A stretch of 44,901 bases of DNA, taken from Spirochaetota bacterium. Lineage in GTDB: Bacteria > Spirochaetota > Spirochaetia > SPDA01 > B32-G16. This document shows, in pieces, positions 1 to 8,538 of this stretch. How positions within the stretch are numbered: position 1 is the stretch's first letter; each line of letters starts with the position of its first letter. Under the pieces are notes generated by a model. The model searched no databases. It was given only the letters and a program-made list of their open reading frames with translations, and was not told where the DNA came from. The stretch spans positions 1-44,901 of the forward strand of contig QNBH01000005.1 in the NCBI GenBank assembly GCA_003645645.1, written 5' to 3'. The translations under genes were made by a program, and so were the position numbers.

Positions 1-1170
1 ACCTTAAGGCTTATTTTTCCCGAATGTTATCTGGAAGATACCGATAAGGAGGAACGAATAAAAAATATACAGTCTTCCATGAGAAAATATATAGAAAAAG
101 AAATACTTAAAGAACAGGAGAGGGGATTTATCCTTGTTAAGAGGGACACCGCCCATTCGAGGACACGTTACGGTTTACTGGTTGCCCTCGATCTGGAACA
201 CTACGATTTTACAAAAGGGGCTAAAACTCTCATAAGAGCAACAGAGAGAACTATACTGGAGAGAATACCTCCCAGAAAGGCGATCAGGGAAGGAGCACCC
301 GTGGAGCTACCCCACATAATGGTACTTATAGATGACCCCGATAAAACAGTAATAGAGCCACTTGTCGGTAAAAAAGAAGAGTTAAAAAAGGTTTACGATT
401 TCGATCTTATGATGGGAAGCGGACACGTTACCGGTTATATGATAACAGAGCCCTCTTTACTGGAAAATATAGCCGGCGCTCTTGAGAAGCTGGCAGATAA
501 GAGACGTTTTAAAGAAAGATACGGTACGGAGGATGTATTTCTCTATGCTATAGGTGATGGGAATCATTCCCTGGCCACGGCAAAGGTTGTATGGGAAGAT
601 TTAAAGAAGGAGCATTCACAAGATCCGGGCATCATGGAACATCCTGCCCGTTGGGCACTTGTGGAACTGGTCAATCTTTATGATACCGGATTGAATTTCG
701 AACCTATACACAGGGTAGTCTTTAATATCGATTATGCAGACTTTTTCCATCAACTCGAAGCGGGAAGAGATTTCGATAAAATCGAGTATTTTGATAATCC
801 TCGGGATATGTTTAAAGAAATTGAGAGAAAGGATGATACCCATAGTATCGGATTTATGGCAGAAGACAAGTATGGAGTTCTAATATCAGAAAACCCCTCT
901 TCACCTCTGCCTACTCCCACTATACAAAACTTTCTGGATTCATATAAAAGCAGTCACACCAATATCTCCATCGACTATATCCACGGCGAAGAGGCTACCA
1001 TGAAGCTTGCTTCAAAACCCGGCAACATGGGGTTTTTTCTGCCTGCCCTGGATAAATCCAAACTGTTTAAAACCGTAATGGTTGATGGTGCCCTTCCCAG
1101 AAAAACCTTTTCCATGGGAGAGGCAGATGAGAAGCGCTTCTACGTCGAAGCAAGAAAAATAGTACCTTAA
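1..1170 (+). CDS. DUF1015 family protein, 5' end outside window
   Basis: The frame of the ORF-track entry stays open upstream of its first ATG to base 1 (residues TLRLIFPECYLED...), so the gene starts before the window and the ATG at 79 is internal. The protein resembles the DUF1015 family: an early segment like the family's RLI-P stretch, a tyrosine-glycine core (SRTRYGLLV), and a GDGNHSLATA motif near residue 180 that matches the family's conserved D-G-H/N-H-x-x-A-T-A signature. The biochemical function of the family is not established. It ends 83 bases before the convergent CPBP gene. Family call fairly sure; function unknown. Confidence 0.8.
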   Translation, partial: TLRLIFPECYLEDTDKEERIKNIQSSMRKYIEKEILKEQERGFILVKRDTAHSRTRYGLLVALDLEHYDFTKGAKTLIRATERTILERIPPRKAIREGAPVELPHIMVLIDDPDKTVIEPLVGKKEELKKVYDFDLMMGSGHVTGYMITEPSLLENIAGALEKLADKRRFKERYGTEDVFLYAIGDGNHSLATAKVVWEDLKKEHSQDPGIMEHPARWALVELVNLYDTGLNFEPIHRVVFNIDYADFFHQLEAGRDFDKIEYFDNPRDMFKEIERKDDTHSIGFMAEDKYGVLISENPSSPLPTPTIQNFLDSYKSSHTNISIDYIHGEEATMKLASKPGNMGFFLPALDKSKLFKTVMVDGALPRKTFSMGEADEKRFYVEARKIVP

Positions 1171-1252
1171 GGGAGGCTTTAATTAGAATTATCTCTTAGT
1201 GCAGTCCCAATGCCTTCTATAACAGAAGTGCGAGGTCAGGTATTACTCACCC

Positions 1253-2311
1253 TTAAAAAGAGAACCTGTACCCAACGGTAAAACTTCTCTGTCTATCCGG
1301 TTCCAGCATGTAATCCAGGGTTAATGCAAGCACATTGTTCCAGAAATGAAGCGCTATTGCCCTGTCCAGCATATATCCGCCTCTTTTCACCTGGTGAGAG
1401 GTATAAAAACCAAATGCCATCGCTGTAAGTGTCTGCAGGATTGTATCTTCGACTGAAAAATCGGGGTGAAGCATGTTCGGCAGGTGGGCTGCTCCGAAAC
1501 TCACGGAAGAGAAGAAAACTCCTCCCCTCTCCAGAGAAAGGCCCCTGAAGGCGATCTCTTCCCAGGTTGCATTAGCCAGAACGAGGAAGAGAGCCGTAGA
1601 AAGCCTTAAACCAAGAGCGCCAATGGGAGCAAGATTCATACCCATGAAGTTGACATAATCTCTCCTGAAAAAGTCTCCGATTTTGCCGAGATCCTCTCCA
1701 GCGAGAGAGCCGATTGTAGTTAAAGCAAGTACGGGAATTACCTCAAAATTGAAAACATTGCGAGGTAGAAAGGGAGAGGCAATAAGATATGCTAAAGATT
1801 CTCTACCCTCTCTCACACTACCTATTCCGAGCCTCTGGCCGTAAGTATCGATAAAATCCCTGTGGGCTGCATACTGACTGTAAGAAGAGAGCAGTTTGCC
1901 GTAAAGGGTGAGCGCCGTTCCTGTAAAAAGAAGCAGGCTGTCGGTAGAATCGAGGGTTTTCTTTCCGTATTCGGTTAAAAAAGTTTTATCATCTTTCAGG
2001 CGTATATTAAAGATTATTTCAAGTCTTGCAAAAAGTGTATAGAGAAGGATCCCCTCGCCTGCAAGCGTTAGAGGAACGGAGGTAAGGTATATTAAACCCT
2101 CTTCCCTCTTCCCAAGTTTCATCTGGGCTGTACCGTGGATAATCGAGTTTAAGAACATCATTTTGCCATAATCCGGAATTGCCTCTTCCTCATTTAAACC
2201 ATTATCAACCGAATCATCTTCAAGCTTGCTCTCTTCTGCAAACAATGCAAGTGAGGCAATAAAGAAGATAGTTAATAAAATAAGAAAGGGTTTTCTCATA
2301 CAATGAGGCAT
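1253..2311 (-). CDS. CPBP-family intramembrane metalloprotease (Abi/CAAX-protease-like)
   Basis: 352 residues, with an N-terminal signal or membrane segment (ILLTIFFIASLALFA) and several further hydrophobic segments. The three CPBP motifs are present in order in the C-terminal part: WEEIAFRG (EExxxR), SFGAAHL (FxxxH) and HFWNN (HxxxN). These supply the metal ligands and catalytic glutamate in the family, so an active membrane protease is likely; the substrate is unknown. It lies just downstream of the broken tsaC-like gene on the same strand. No convincing Shine-Dalgarno precedes the first ATG, and a second ATG four codons later is an equally good start. Confidence 0.8.
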   Translation of the reverse strand: MPHCMRKPFLILLTIFFIASLALFAEESKLEDDSVDNGLNEEEAIPDYGKMMFLNSIIHGTAQMKLGKREEGLIYLTSVPLTLAGEGILLYTLFARLEIIFNIRLKDDKTFLTEYGKKTLDSTDSLLLFTGTALTLYGKLLSSYSQYAAHRDFIDTYGQRLGIGSVREGRESLAYLIASPFLPRNVFNFEVIPVLALTTIGSLAGEDLGKIGDFFRRDYVNFMGMNLAPIGALGLRLSTALFLVLANATWEEIAFRGLSLERGGVFFSSVSFGAAHLPNMLHPDFSVEDTILQTLTAMAFGFYTSHQVKRGGYMLDRAIALHFWNNVLALTLDYMLEPDRQRSFTVGYRFSF

Positions 2312-2318
2312 AGTGTCT

Positions 2319-2777
2319 TTATAAAACTTCGGAGGGAATATTGCAAGCGCCCTGTCTTAAGATTTTATAAGGTTTGGAGGTAACATCCAGAATTGGTGAA
2401 GGTTTCCTTCCCGGGAGATCTCCCGTATCTGCAATCAGATCTACATCTTTTTCAAATTCCTTTATAATTTTCTCAATCTGCCAAAGGGGCGCTCCCCCGC
2501 TTCTGTTGACACTTGTTGATACGATGGGGCTTTCACAGAGGAAAGTACCTTTAATTTTTTTAATTCTTTCTTCCGGTTTACTACGAAAAAAGGCTACCAC
2601 CTATGTGGTGGTCTACCGGTCGAAAGCTCGGTGGAGAGACGGGCTTAAGCCCGTCTACCTTCTTTCGGAGCATACAACCAGACCGTAAATTGTATCACAG
2701 GGAATAATTGCCACTCCGCCGGATTCAAGGACATAAATCAAAATCTTTTTAGTCAGCGTGTTTTTTTTCAGTACCAA
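2319..2777 (-). pseudogene. Disrupted TsaC/YrdC/YciO-family gene
   Basis: The minus strand encodes two halves of a Sua5/YciO/YrdC protein. The N-terminal piece (from about 2777, possible TTG start) reads ESGGVAIIPCDTIYGLV, the family's threonine/ATP-binding start, then reaches a TAG codon. A roughly 80-base palindrome-rich block follows, then the frame resumes with KPEERIKKIKG and jumps directly to SPIVSTSVNRSGG, the conserved (S/T)T-S-x-N motif, and on to the end. About 70 residues expected between these motifs, including the PGPxT region, are absent. Insertion plus internal deletion make this a real pseudogene rather than a sequencing slip. A functional tsaC for tRNA t6A synthesis would have to be elsewhere. 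The 5' end overlaps the FtsB-like gene by about 29 bases. Confidence 0.8.
2583..2665. repeat. Palindromic element inserted in the tsaC-like gene
   Basis: This block interrupts the YrdC-family reading frame. It holds a perfect 20-base palindrome (AGACGGGCTTAAGCCCGTCT, 2637-2656) and a second hairpin, ACCACC-tatgt-GGTGGT (2596-2612). It carries stop codons in the disrupted frame and no ORF of its own, resembling a small non-autonomous palindromic unit. The borders are estimated from where the protein similarity stops and resumes. Confidence 0.6.
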
Positions 2778-3228
2778 TTTTTCTTCTTCCCCCTCCTGAA
2801 GTAAGAAGATAGAAGATTATACCCATACTTACCGATATCGCCCTGAAAAGGGGTCTTAAATCGATTCCCGATTTCCTGAACGTTATCATCTTTCCTATTG
2901 TATAGTAACCGGCGTCTGGTTTAAAACCCCGCAATTTAATTACCCTCTCTTCCTCCTCGAAATAACCCAACCTTCTTGCATGAAGTCGTATTAGATTAGG
3001 ATCGCTCTGCAATGCATCCAGCTCAACGGATAACTGTCTGTTTATCTTTTCCAATTCTCTATTGTTCTCATATAATTTATCTCTGTATTCCTCAAGCTCC
3101 TTCATTGCCAGAATGCCCGTATTTCCAAAAAAAAATGTAAGTACCGAATATACCGCAAAACCTGTATAAAGAGCAAGAAAAAGACGTGTTCCCTTCTTCA
3201 TACTTGTTAATACGGATAATTTACGCAA
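2749..3228 (-). CDS. FtsB/DivIC-like septum formation initiator protein
   Basis: 159 residues with a short cytoplasmic start, one membrane segment near residues 15-36 (LFLALYTGFAVYSVLTFFFG), then a coiled coil (ELEEYRDKLYENNRELEKIN) and the family-typical DPNLIRLHARRLGY motif. That layout matches FtsB/DivIC bitopic division proteins, which join FtsL and FtsQ at the septum. A second hydrophobic stretch near residues 128-143 is unusual for the family. The track start is TTG with GGGG eight bases upstream; an ATG nine codons later lacks a good ribosome site. It overlaps the start of the broken tsaC-like gene. Confidence 0.72.
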   Translation of the reverse strand: MRKLSVLTSMKKGTRLFLALYTGFAVYSVLTFFFGNTGILAMKELEEYRDKLYENNRELEKINRQLSVELDALQSDPNLIRLHARRLGYFEEEERVIKLRGFKPDAGYYTIGKMITFRKSGIDLRPLFRAISVSMGIIFYLLTSGGGRRKIGTEKKHAD

Positions 3229-3249
3229 TATCTTAACCCCATGTTTATA

Positions 3250-3279
3250 TTGACAAATTGAAACAGCATGAATTACATT
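3250..3279 (+). promoter_or_regulatory. Candidate sigma-70 promoter for the Glu-rich/Maf operon
   Basis: TTGACA (3250-3255), an 18-base gap, then TACATT (3274-3279), about 75 bases upstream of the ATG at 3355. A second, weaker pair (TTGCCG at 3307, TACAGT at 3329) lies closer. Confidence 0.4.
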
Positions 3280-3354
3280 ATAAAGAAGTCAATACATAAG
3301 AATATTTTGCCGATAAATAAATGATCTATACAGTATTGACTTGAGGAGCAAGTG

Positions 3355-5811
3355 ATGACCAGTGATGAATTGAAAGATTTTGGTCAGGAACAGCCGACAG
3401 AGCCTCAGGAAGGAACATTTTTCTCCTCGTCAAATGAAGATTCAGAACTTGAAAAATATGGTGTATGGGTAAAGACCAAACCGGAAGATGTAGGTGAGGA
3501 TTACGGAGAGGAAGGGGAATATCCTCTTAAAGATTTAGAAACCGAAGAAACTCCCGAAATAACTTCCCTCACAGAGGAGGAGGAGGAGCTTCTCGGTGCT
3601 CTGGAAGAAGAAATGCCGGATGAGGAGCTTTTTTTCGAGGAGGAGCAAGCAGAAACTCCGGAAACGAGTCGGAAAGAGTCACCTTCCGAAGAAAATGAGC
3701 TGGAGGAATTGGCTGAGATGGATTTTGATTTCGATGAGGGCGAAGAGCAGATTCCGGAAGAGGAACCTTTAACAGATGAAGATCTTGCATCCCTTGAAGA
3801 TGAAAAAAAGGAAGAGGAAGAGCTTATAGAGATTCCCCTGGAAGATATTGAAGAAGAAAAAGAAGAGCCTTTTTTAGAGGAAGAAGCCACAAGCATGCCT
3901 ACTGCCGAGGAAGATCTTGAAGAAATCGACCTCAAGGATCTGGAACAGTCAGACTATGGAGAAGAGCTTCCGGAACTGGAGGTCGAGGAAATTCCGGAAG
4001 CCCCTCGAGAGGAACTTGTAGCGGAAGAAGAATATGCAAAAGAAACAGAAGAAGAACCGGTAAAGACAGAAGCGGAAAAGCCTTCAACTGCAGAAGAGTC
4101 AAAAAGGGACGATACAACTACAATACTCACGAAAATCGAACATGAGCTTTCCTCGATAAAAGAGGAGCTTGCATCTCTTAAAAGAGAGCTTACCTCCCTA
4201 CATATCCCTGCAGCCGAAAGAGAGGCTTCAGAAGAAGAGAAAAAAACAGCAGGTGGTGGTTTTTTTGAAGAGGAAGAGGATGAAACCATTGCACTTACCG
4301 GAGATGAGCTGGATAACATACTTAACACTGCCGAAATAACCGAAGAGGCAGGTACGGAAACGGAAGTTCCTGAAGAAGACGAGACTCTTACTGGAGATGA
4401 GCTAGACAATATAATGAGTACTGCAGATTTTACAGAAGAGACAGGAGTGGAAACAGAACTACCAGAAGAAATTGAAGAAGAGTTAGAAAAGGAAGAAACT
4501 CCAGAAGAGGCGGAAATCCCTTCCGAACAGCTATCTGAAAGAGAAGATATTATAGAACTCGAAGAAGAAGCTCCTGCAGAAGAAGGCGAAGAGCAACCAG
4601 AAGAGCCAAGGATGAGAGAAGAAGAGATAACTCCCCTGGAAGAAAATCAACTTATCGACGAAATAGAAATCGATATTCCTCCAAAATCGTCCGAAGAAGA
4701 ATACGAAGAAGAAGCCTCTGCGGAAAGTGCAGAATCTCTTGAGGAAGAACCTTCCCTTGAAGAGGAAGGAGAGATCACCGAGCTCGAGCTTCCAGAAGAA
4801 GAGGAAACATCGACAGAGCCACCCGTTCTCGAAGCAGGTACAGAAGAAGAACTTGAGATTCCCGAGATAATAGAAGAGGATAAAGAGTTTTCACTGGAGA
4901 AACCTCATGAAGAAGCACCTGTTGGAGAAGAGGAGGAGTTCGAAGAGTTAGAGCTTCCAGAAGAAGAACCTGCTGCCCATGAAGAGGAAAGTGAAGTCCC
5001 CGAAATAATCGAAGAAGCAGAACCACCGGAAGAAGAACCTCTATCTGAAGAAGAGGAGATGGAGCTAGAAGAGGCGGAAGAAGAGCAATTTATACCGGAA
5101 GAACCCGAGCTCGAAATTGAACATGAAGAAGAAGTACAAACTCCCGAGGAGTTTGACCTCTCCGGGGAAGGAATATCCCCGCAACCAACCGTGGAGACAG
5201 AACCTGCCGAGCCGGCCGAAGAGCAGATGCCGGAAGTTGAAGGTCCCGAAGAAGGCGAAGAAGAGGCCGTTGAGTTCGAGATGGAAGTTCCCGAAGAAGC
5301 TCAGGAGGAAGAAATCGGGGAGATCGAAACCGAAGCGGAGCCTCCCGAAGAAGAAGAGTTTGAGCTTGAGCTTATCGAAGAGCCCGTAGAAGAAGAGCTC
5401 CCCGTGGAGGAACCCGACCTGATTGCAGAACACGAAGAAGGTCTCTCAGAGGAAGTCGAGCCGGCTGAAGGCGAAGTTCAACCCCAGGAACTTGAATCTG
5501 AAGAAACTGAGTCTCTAGAAACAGGGCCAGAACCGGAAAGGCTTGAACCTGAAGAAGAGCTTTCGGAAGCTCCACTTGAAGAGGCCGAAGAGATAGCAGT
5601 GGAGGAACCTGCCGAAGAGGTTCATGCTGCAAAAAAAGAGGCATCCTTTGCAGACATGCCGGAGGAGTTAAAAACAGAAATAAAATCCGTATTGGGTTAT
5701 ATGGATCAACTACTTGAATCACTACCGGAGAATAAGATTCAGGAGTTCGCCAGATCCGAACACTTTGCAGTCTATAAGAAACTCTTCGACGAACTGGGGC
5801 TTAGTCAGTAA
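3355..5811 (+). CDS. Giant Glu-rich acidic protein with a conserved C-terminal domain
   Basis: The start is set at the ATG at 3355 because GAGGAG lies six bases upstream; the track starts one codon earlier at GTG. Most of the 818 residues are a low-complexity run of Glu with Pro, Leu and Ile. Landmarks are a short coiled coil near residues 255-285 (IEHELSSIKEELASLKREL), two tandem copies of a TGDELDNI-x-x-TA unit near residues 312 and 346, and repeated PEIIEE and ELELPEEE segments. The last 60 residues (FADMPEELKTEIKSVLGY onward) are non-repetitive and helical, with the look of a conserved domain. No signal peptide or membrane segment. It heads an overlapping operon with Maf-type genes. Function unknown; perhaps a cytoplasmic scaffold or linker. 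Confidence 0.8.
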   Translation: MTSDELKDFGQEQPTEPQEGTFFSSSNEDSELEKYGVWVKTKPEDVGEDYGEEGEYPLKDLETEETPEITSLTEEEEELLGALEEEMPDEELFFEEEQAETPETSRKESPSEENELEELAEMDFDFDEGEEQIPEEEPLTDEDLASLEDEKKEEEELIEIPLEDIEEEKEEPFLEEEATSMPTAEEDLEEIDLKDLEQSDYGEELPELEVEEIPEAPREELVAEEEYAKETEEEPVKTEAEKPSTAEESKRDDTTTILTKIEHELSSIKEELASLKRELTSLHIPAAEREASEEEKKTAGGGFFEEEEDETIALTGDELDNILNTAEITEEAGTETEVPEEDETLTGDELDNIMSTADFTEETGVETELPEEIEEELEKEETPEEAEIPSEQLSEREDIIELEEEAPAEEGEEQPEEPRMREEEITPLEENQLIDEIEIDIPPKSSEEEYEEEASAESAESLEEEPSLEEEGEITELELPEEEETSTEPPVLEAGTEEELEIPEIIEEDKEFSLEKPHEEAPVGEEEEFEELELPEEEPAAHEEESEVPEIIEEAEPPEEEPLSEEEEMELEEAEEEQFIPEEPELEIEHEEEVQTPEEFDLSGEGISPQPTVETEPAEPAEEQMPEVEGPEEGEEEAVEFEMEVPEEAQEEEIGEIETEAEPPEEEEFELELIEEPVEEELPVEEPDLIAEHEEGLSEEVEPAEGEVQPQELESEETESLETGPEPERLEPEEELSEAPLEEAEEIAVEEPAEEVHAAKKEASFADMPEELKTEIKSVLGYMDQLLESLPENKIQEFARSEHFAVYKKLFDELGLSQ

Positions 5812-6916
5812 TGGGACTTCTGGAAAGAGCATTAAGAGAAAATAAAGGTAAACCATTCTCCGAAGATACAGATGGGGAGATAAAAAAAAAACTATTGAAT
5901 CCGACCTGAAAGAAGAGGACGATTGGCTCGATTACGATGATTTAAAACGGTTCGGCGAATCTGACGAAGAATCTACAGAAACTCCAAACCAAATAGATGT
6001 AGATTCTATCACAACGGAAGTGTTATCTCTTGAAAGAAGTGTCGAAACTCCTGCATTAATTTTTCCCATCTTGAAAAAGCATCTTAGCGTTAAAAAGGGG
6101 GCAATTCTCCTTCTCGATAGAAATGAAGATACCTTTTATCCGTGGGCTCATACAGGCTACGATAAAACTACCTCTCACAGACTAAGAATACCCGGAGAGA
6201 TTGTAAGGAAGTATCCTGAGTTATTGGAGGGAGACCCGGTGTTGATGGGAAAAGAAGAGCTTAATATACTTAAGCCCTTTTTTTCTATAAGGGAGTTCGA
6301 CCTTATATCTGCATCCTGGATTTGCCCGTTTGTATTTAACGGAGAGGTAATTGCACTGTTTATGATTAACGAATCTCCCCTGTGCACGGAAAAATCAAAC
6401 CTCATAGAGGTATTCAAACAAATTGCCTTTAAAGTATCACCTATTCTTCACTCCTCAAGGGAAGAAAAGTTTGATGGACTCGATCAGGAAGAACCTCTTC
6501 CCGAGAAAGAAGAGATTTATGAGGAAGTCTCAAAAATGATCGAAGCGGCATCATCTTCAAATAAAAAAATCCTGCTGATTGTTTTTTCTGTAGACAGCAT
6601 GATAGAGGAAATACTAAGAGAAGCTCCGGATGCGGATCCCTTCAGAATATGGCGGGATATAGTGCGAATTATCTCTAACATGACTCCCGATAACGGTAAG
6701 CTTTTGGTTATTGATAAGAATAATCTTCTTTTAATGATAGCGGGTAAATCGGTCCTTAACGAAAAACTTCTCCTTCATCAGATCAATACTGCGATGAAGG
6801 ACTATTTTCACCTGAAAGGAACTCTACCGGTGGTGCAACCTGCTGTTAGAATGTACCCGGATGATGGAGAGGATTCGACAGAATTACTGGAAGGAATCAT
6901 TCCAGAATCAAAATGA
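5811..6916 (+). CDS. GAF plus degenerate GGDEF-like protein, out of frame at an A10 tract
   Basis: The track lists only 6020-6916, but an ATG at 5811 overlaps the previous stop (TAATG) and opens a frame starting MGLLERALRENKGKPF. That frame ends in TGA after a run of ten A (5882-5891). One extra A would join it to the long downstream frame through TIESDLKEEDDWLDYDD and give about 368 residues. The downstream part holds a GAF-like domain (about KKGAILLLDRNEDTFYPWA to KSNLIEVF) and then a fold resembling GGDEF without the signature (KLLVIDKNNLLLMIAG ... AVRMYPDDGEDS). The stop overlaps the next start (ATGA). The break may be sequencing error, slippage-based switching or recoding. Confidence 0.7.
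5882..5891 (+). other. A10 homopolymer at the frame break
   Basis: Ten consecutive A bases at codon 24-27 of the gene starting at 5811. The zero frame reads ATA AAA AAA AAA CTA and soon stops; the -1 frame is the one that stays open. GGGGAG lies directly upstream (5874-5879) and could act as an internal Shine-Dalgarno stimulating -1 slippage. Confidence 0.75.
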
Positions 6917-8538
6917 TAAAAATTCTTACCTCTCGCTCGGGAAGAATCTACTCTGTACTCGGTAACAGACAACTTAATTCCGCCTATGACCCTGAGAAAG
7001 AGGCAATTCGATTTCTGGACAGACAGATGGGCACGAAAAACCCGTCAACGGTGATCCTTCTTGGGCCTGCTCTGGGTTATCTTAACAGGGAAATAAAAAA
7101 ACGTCTTCCGGAAGTTAAACTTATTTCTGTTTTTTACTCAAAACTGTTTTACCGGTATTCCGGTTTCTATGATGATTACTACTGGTACCCCGGAATCGGA
7201 GAAAATCTTTCTTCTTTCTTCTTTCGTACAATTGAAGAAACAGATCTTAGTGATCTTATGGTTATTGAGTGGCCTCCTTCTGCTGCAGCTTTGCCCGAAA
7301 TCTCGCATAAAGCAAATCAAACCTTGCAAGGGGTGCTTGAAGAATATAACGGTAACCTTCTCACCACCTCTGTCTTCGGTAAAAAATGGATAAAGAATAC
7401 ATTTTTTAACTTTCTTTTTACAGGCTCCTTTTTAGCCCCGGAACACGTTTCCTTCTCAAAACACAATTTCTCCGTTCCTATTCTTGTTGCTGCATCGGGG
7501 GTCAGTCTTTTAAAAACTTTAAAATTGATAGAATCATTAAAGGATAACCTTTTCCTGATTGCTCTTCCCTCATCTCTCAGGGCTCTCATTTCCGAAGGGC
7601 TTCAACCAGATCTTGTAATCACCACGGATGCCGGATATTACGCCTCTTACCACTTACAGGTTCTCAAAGGCAAGGCCAATATTCCTGTAGCAATGCCCTT
7701 TTCTGCGGCGCGGGGTATATGGCGAACGGAAAATCCAGTTTTCTTGCTGTCCCAATCCACCTTCTTCGAAGAGACCATTATTAAAACATCCGGCCTGGAA
7801 GCCTTAAGATTACCGGCTAATGGAACCGTGTCCGGCACTGCACTGGAGTTTTCCCTTGCAATATCGGAAAATCCCATTATCCTGGCAGGACTCGATCTCT
7901 GCTGGGATGACATAGTCTCGCACATAAGCCCAAACTCTTTTGAACTTCTCCTAAGGGAGCGTGAATACAAAACAGCTCCTGCTTACACCAAAATGTTCGA
8001 GAGAGCCCTATCCTTTGCGCCTTACAGAGAAAACCTCAATTCCCTGGATAGCGGTAAAATAATCAGGCTTTCCAGAACTCTGCGAACCTATGCAGAGTGG
8101 TTTTGTAGAAAATCCCTTACCCTTCCTGCGGGAAGAGTTTTCAGGCTCGAACCATCGGCGGTTCAACTGGAAGGAATAAAAAATATTACCGGAGACGAGC
8201 TTTTTTCGATGTGCAGGAGAAACGGAGGCTTTAAGAAACCAGAACTGCACAATGATATCCGGCAAAACTCACCTCCCCTGTCGGTTAGAAGAGATGTTTC
8301 CTTAAAGATTCTATCTTTCTGGCTGGATCGGTTAGAAGCTGTATCAGGGAAGATTGAAAGAGATAATAGTCTCGATACATTTACTTCAGACCCTCTTGTT
8401 ATGAGCATACTCTATTATATAGAACTTTCCATGTTTCTTAAGCTCAAAAAATCTTTTACAATTGATCTTGCCCGGAACCTCATAGAGAGAGCAAGAAGCT
8501 TTCTGGAAACACTTCTTACAAAAATAGAAACGATATGA
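6913..8538 (+). CDS. Maf/DUF115 (MptE-like) protein, divergent paralogue
   Basis: 541 residues with the layout of DUF115 (6-hydroxymethylpterin pyrophosphokinase MptE-like), called motility-associated factor glycosyltransferase when near flagellar genes. The central domain runs from about residue 185: VAASGVSLLKTLKLI, LQPDLVITTDAGYYA, then LPANGTVSGTALEFSLAISENPIILAGLDLCW. Compared with its neighbour, the glycine-rich GAGPSL motif is eroded to AASGVSL and the GGNVTHSA motif to NGTVSGTA. Starts at an ATGA overlap with the preceding gene and ends at an ATGA overlap with the next. Likely cytoplasmic; the enzymatic role is uncertain and it may be a partner subunit. Confidence 0.75.
   Translation: MIKILTSRSGRIYSVLGNRQLNSAYDPEKEAIRFLDRQMGTKNPSTVILLGPALGYLNREIKKRLPEVKLISVFYSKLFYRYSGFYDDYYWYPGIGENLSSFFFRTIEETDLSDLMVIEWPPSAAALPEISHKANQTLQGVLEEYNGNLLTTSVFGKKWIKNTFFNFLFTGSFLAPEHVSFSKHNFSVPILVAASGVSLLKTLKLIESLKDNLFLIALPSSLRALISEGLQPDLVITTDAGYYASYHLQVLKGKANIPVAMPFSAARGIWRTENPVFLLSQSTFFEETIIKTSGLEALRLPANGTVSGTALEFSLAISENPIILAGLDLCWDDIVSHISPNSFELLLREREYKTAPAYTKMFERALSFAPYRENLNSLDSGKIIRLSRTLRTYAEWFCRKSLTLPAGRVFRLEPSAVQLEGIKNITGDELFSMCRRNGGFKKPELHNDIRQNSPPLSVRRDVSLKILSFWLDRLEAVSGKIERDNSLDTFTSDPLVMSILYYIELSMFLKLKKSFTIDLARNLIERARSFLETLLTKIETI

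Noticed and set aside
2374-2688. Plus-strand ORF of 104 residues
   Set aside because: It is antisense to the broken tsaC-like gene and runs through the palindromic insert; no start signal or protein family.
3501-4409. Long Ser-rich ORFs on the minus strand opposite the Glu-rich gene
   Set aside because: GAA/GAG-rich coding reads as TTC/CTC/TCT in reverse, giving Ser, Phe or Leu runs with no stops; they have no ribosome sites and no family resemblance.
5065-5722. Further ORFs antisense or in other frames of the Glu-rich gene
   Set aside because: Same composition effect; shadows of the 3355-5811 gene.
3355-5811. Glu-rich region as a simple DNA microsatellite expansion
   Set aside because: Glu codons are mixed GAA/GAG and interleaved with varied residues, and the units are diverged, so this is a selected protein sequence, not a simple tandem DNA repeat.
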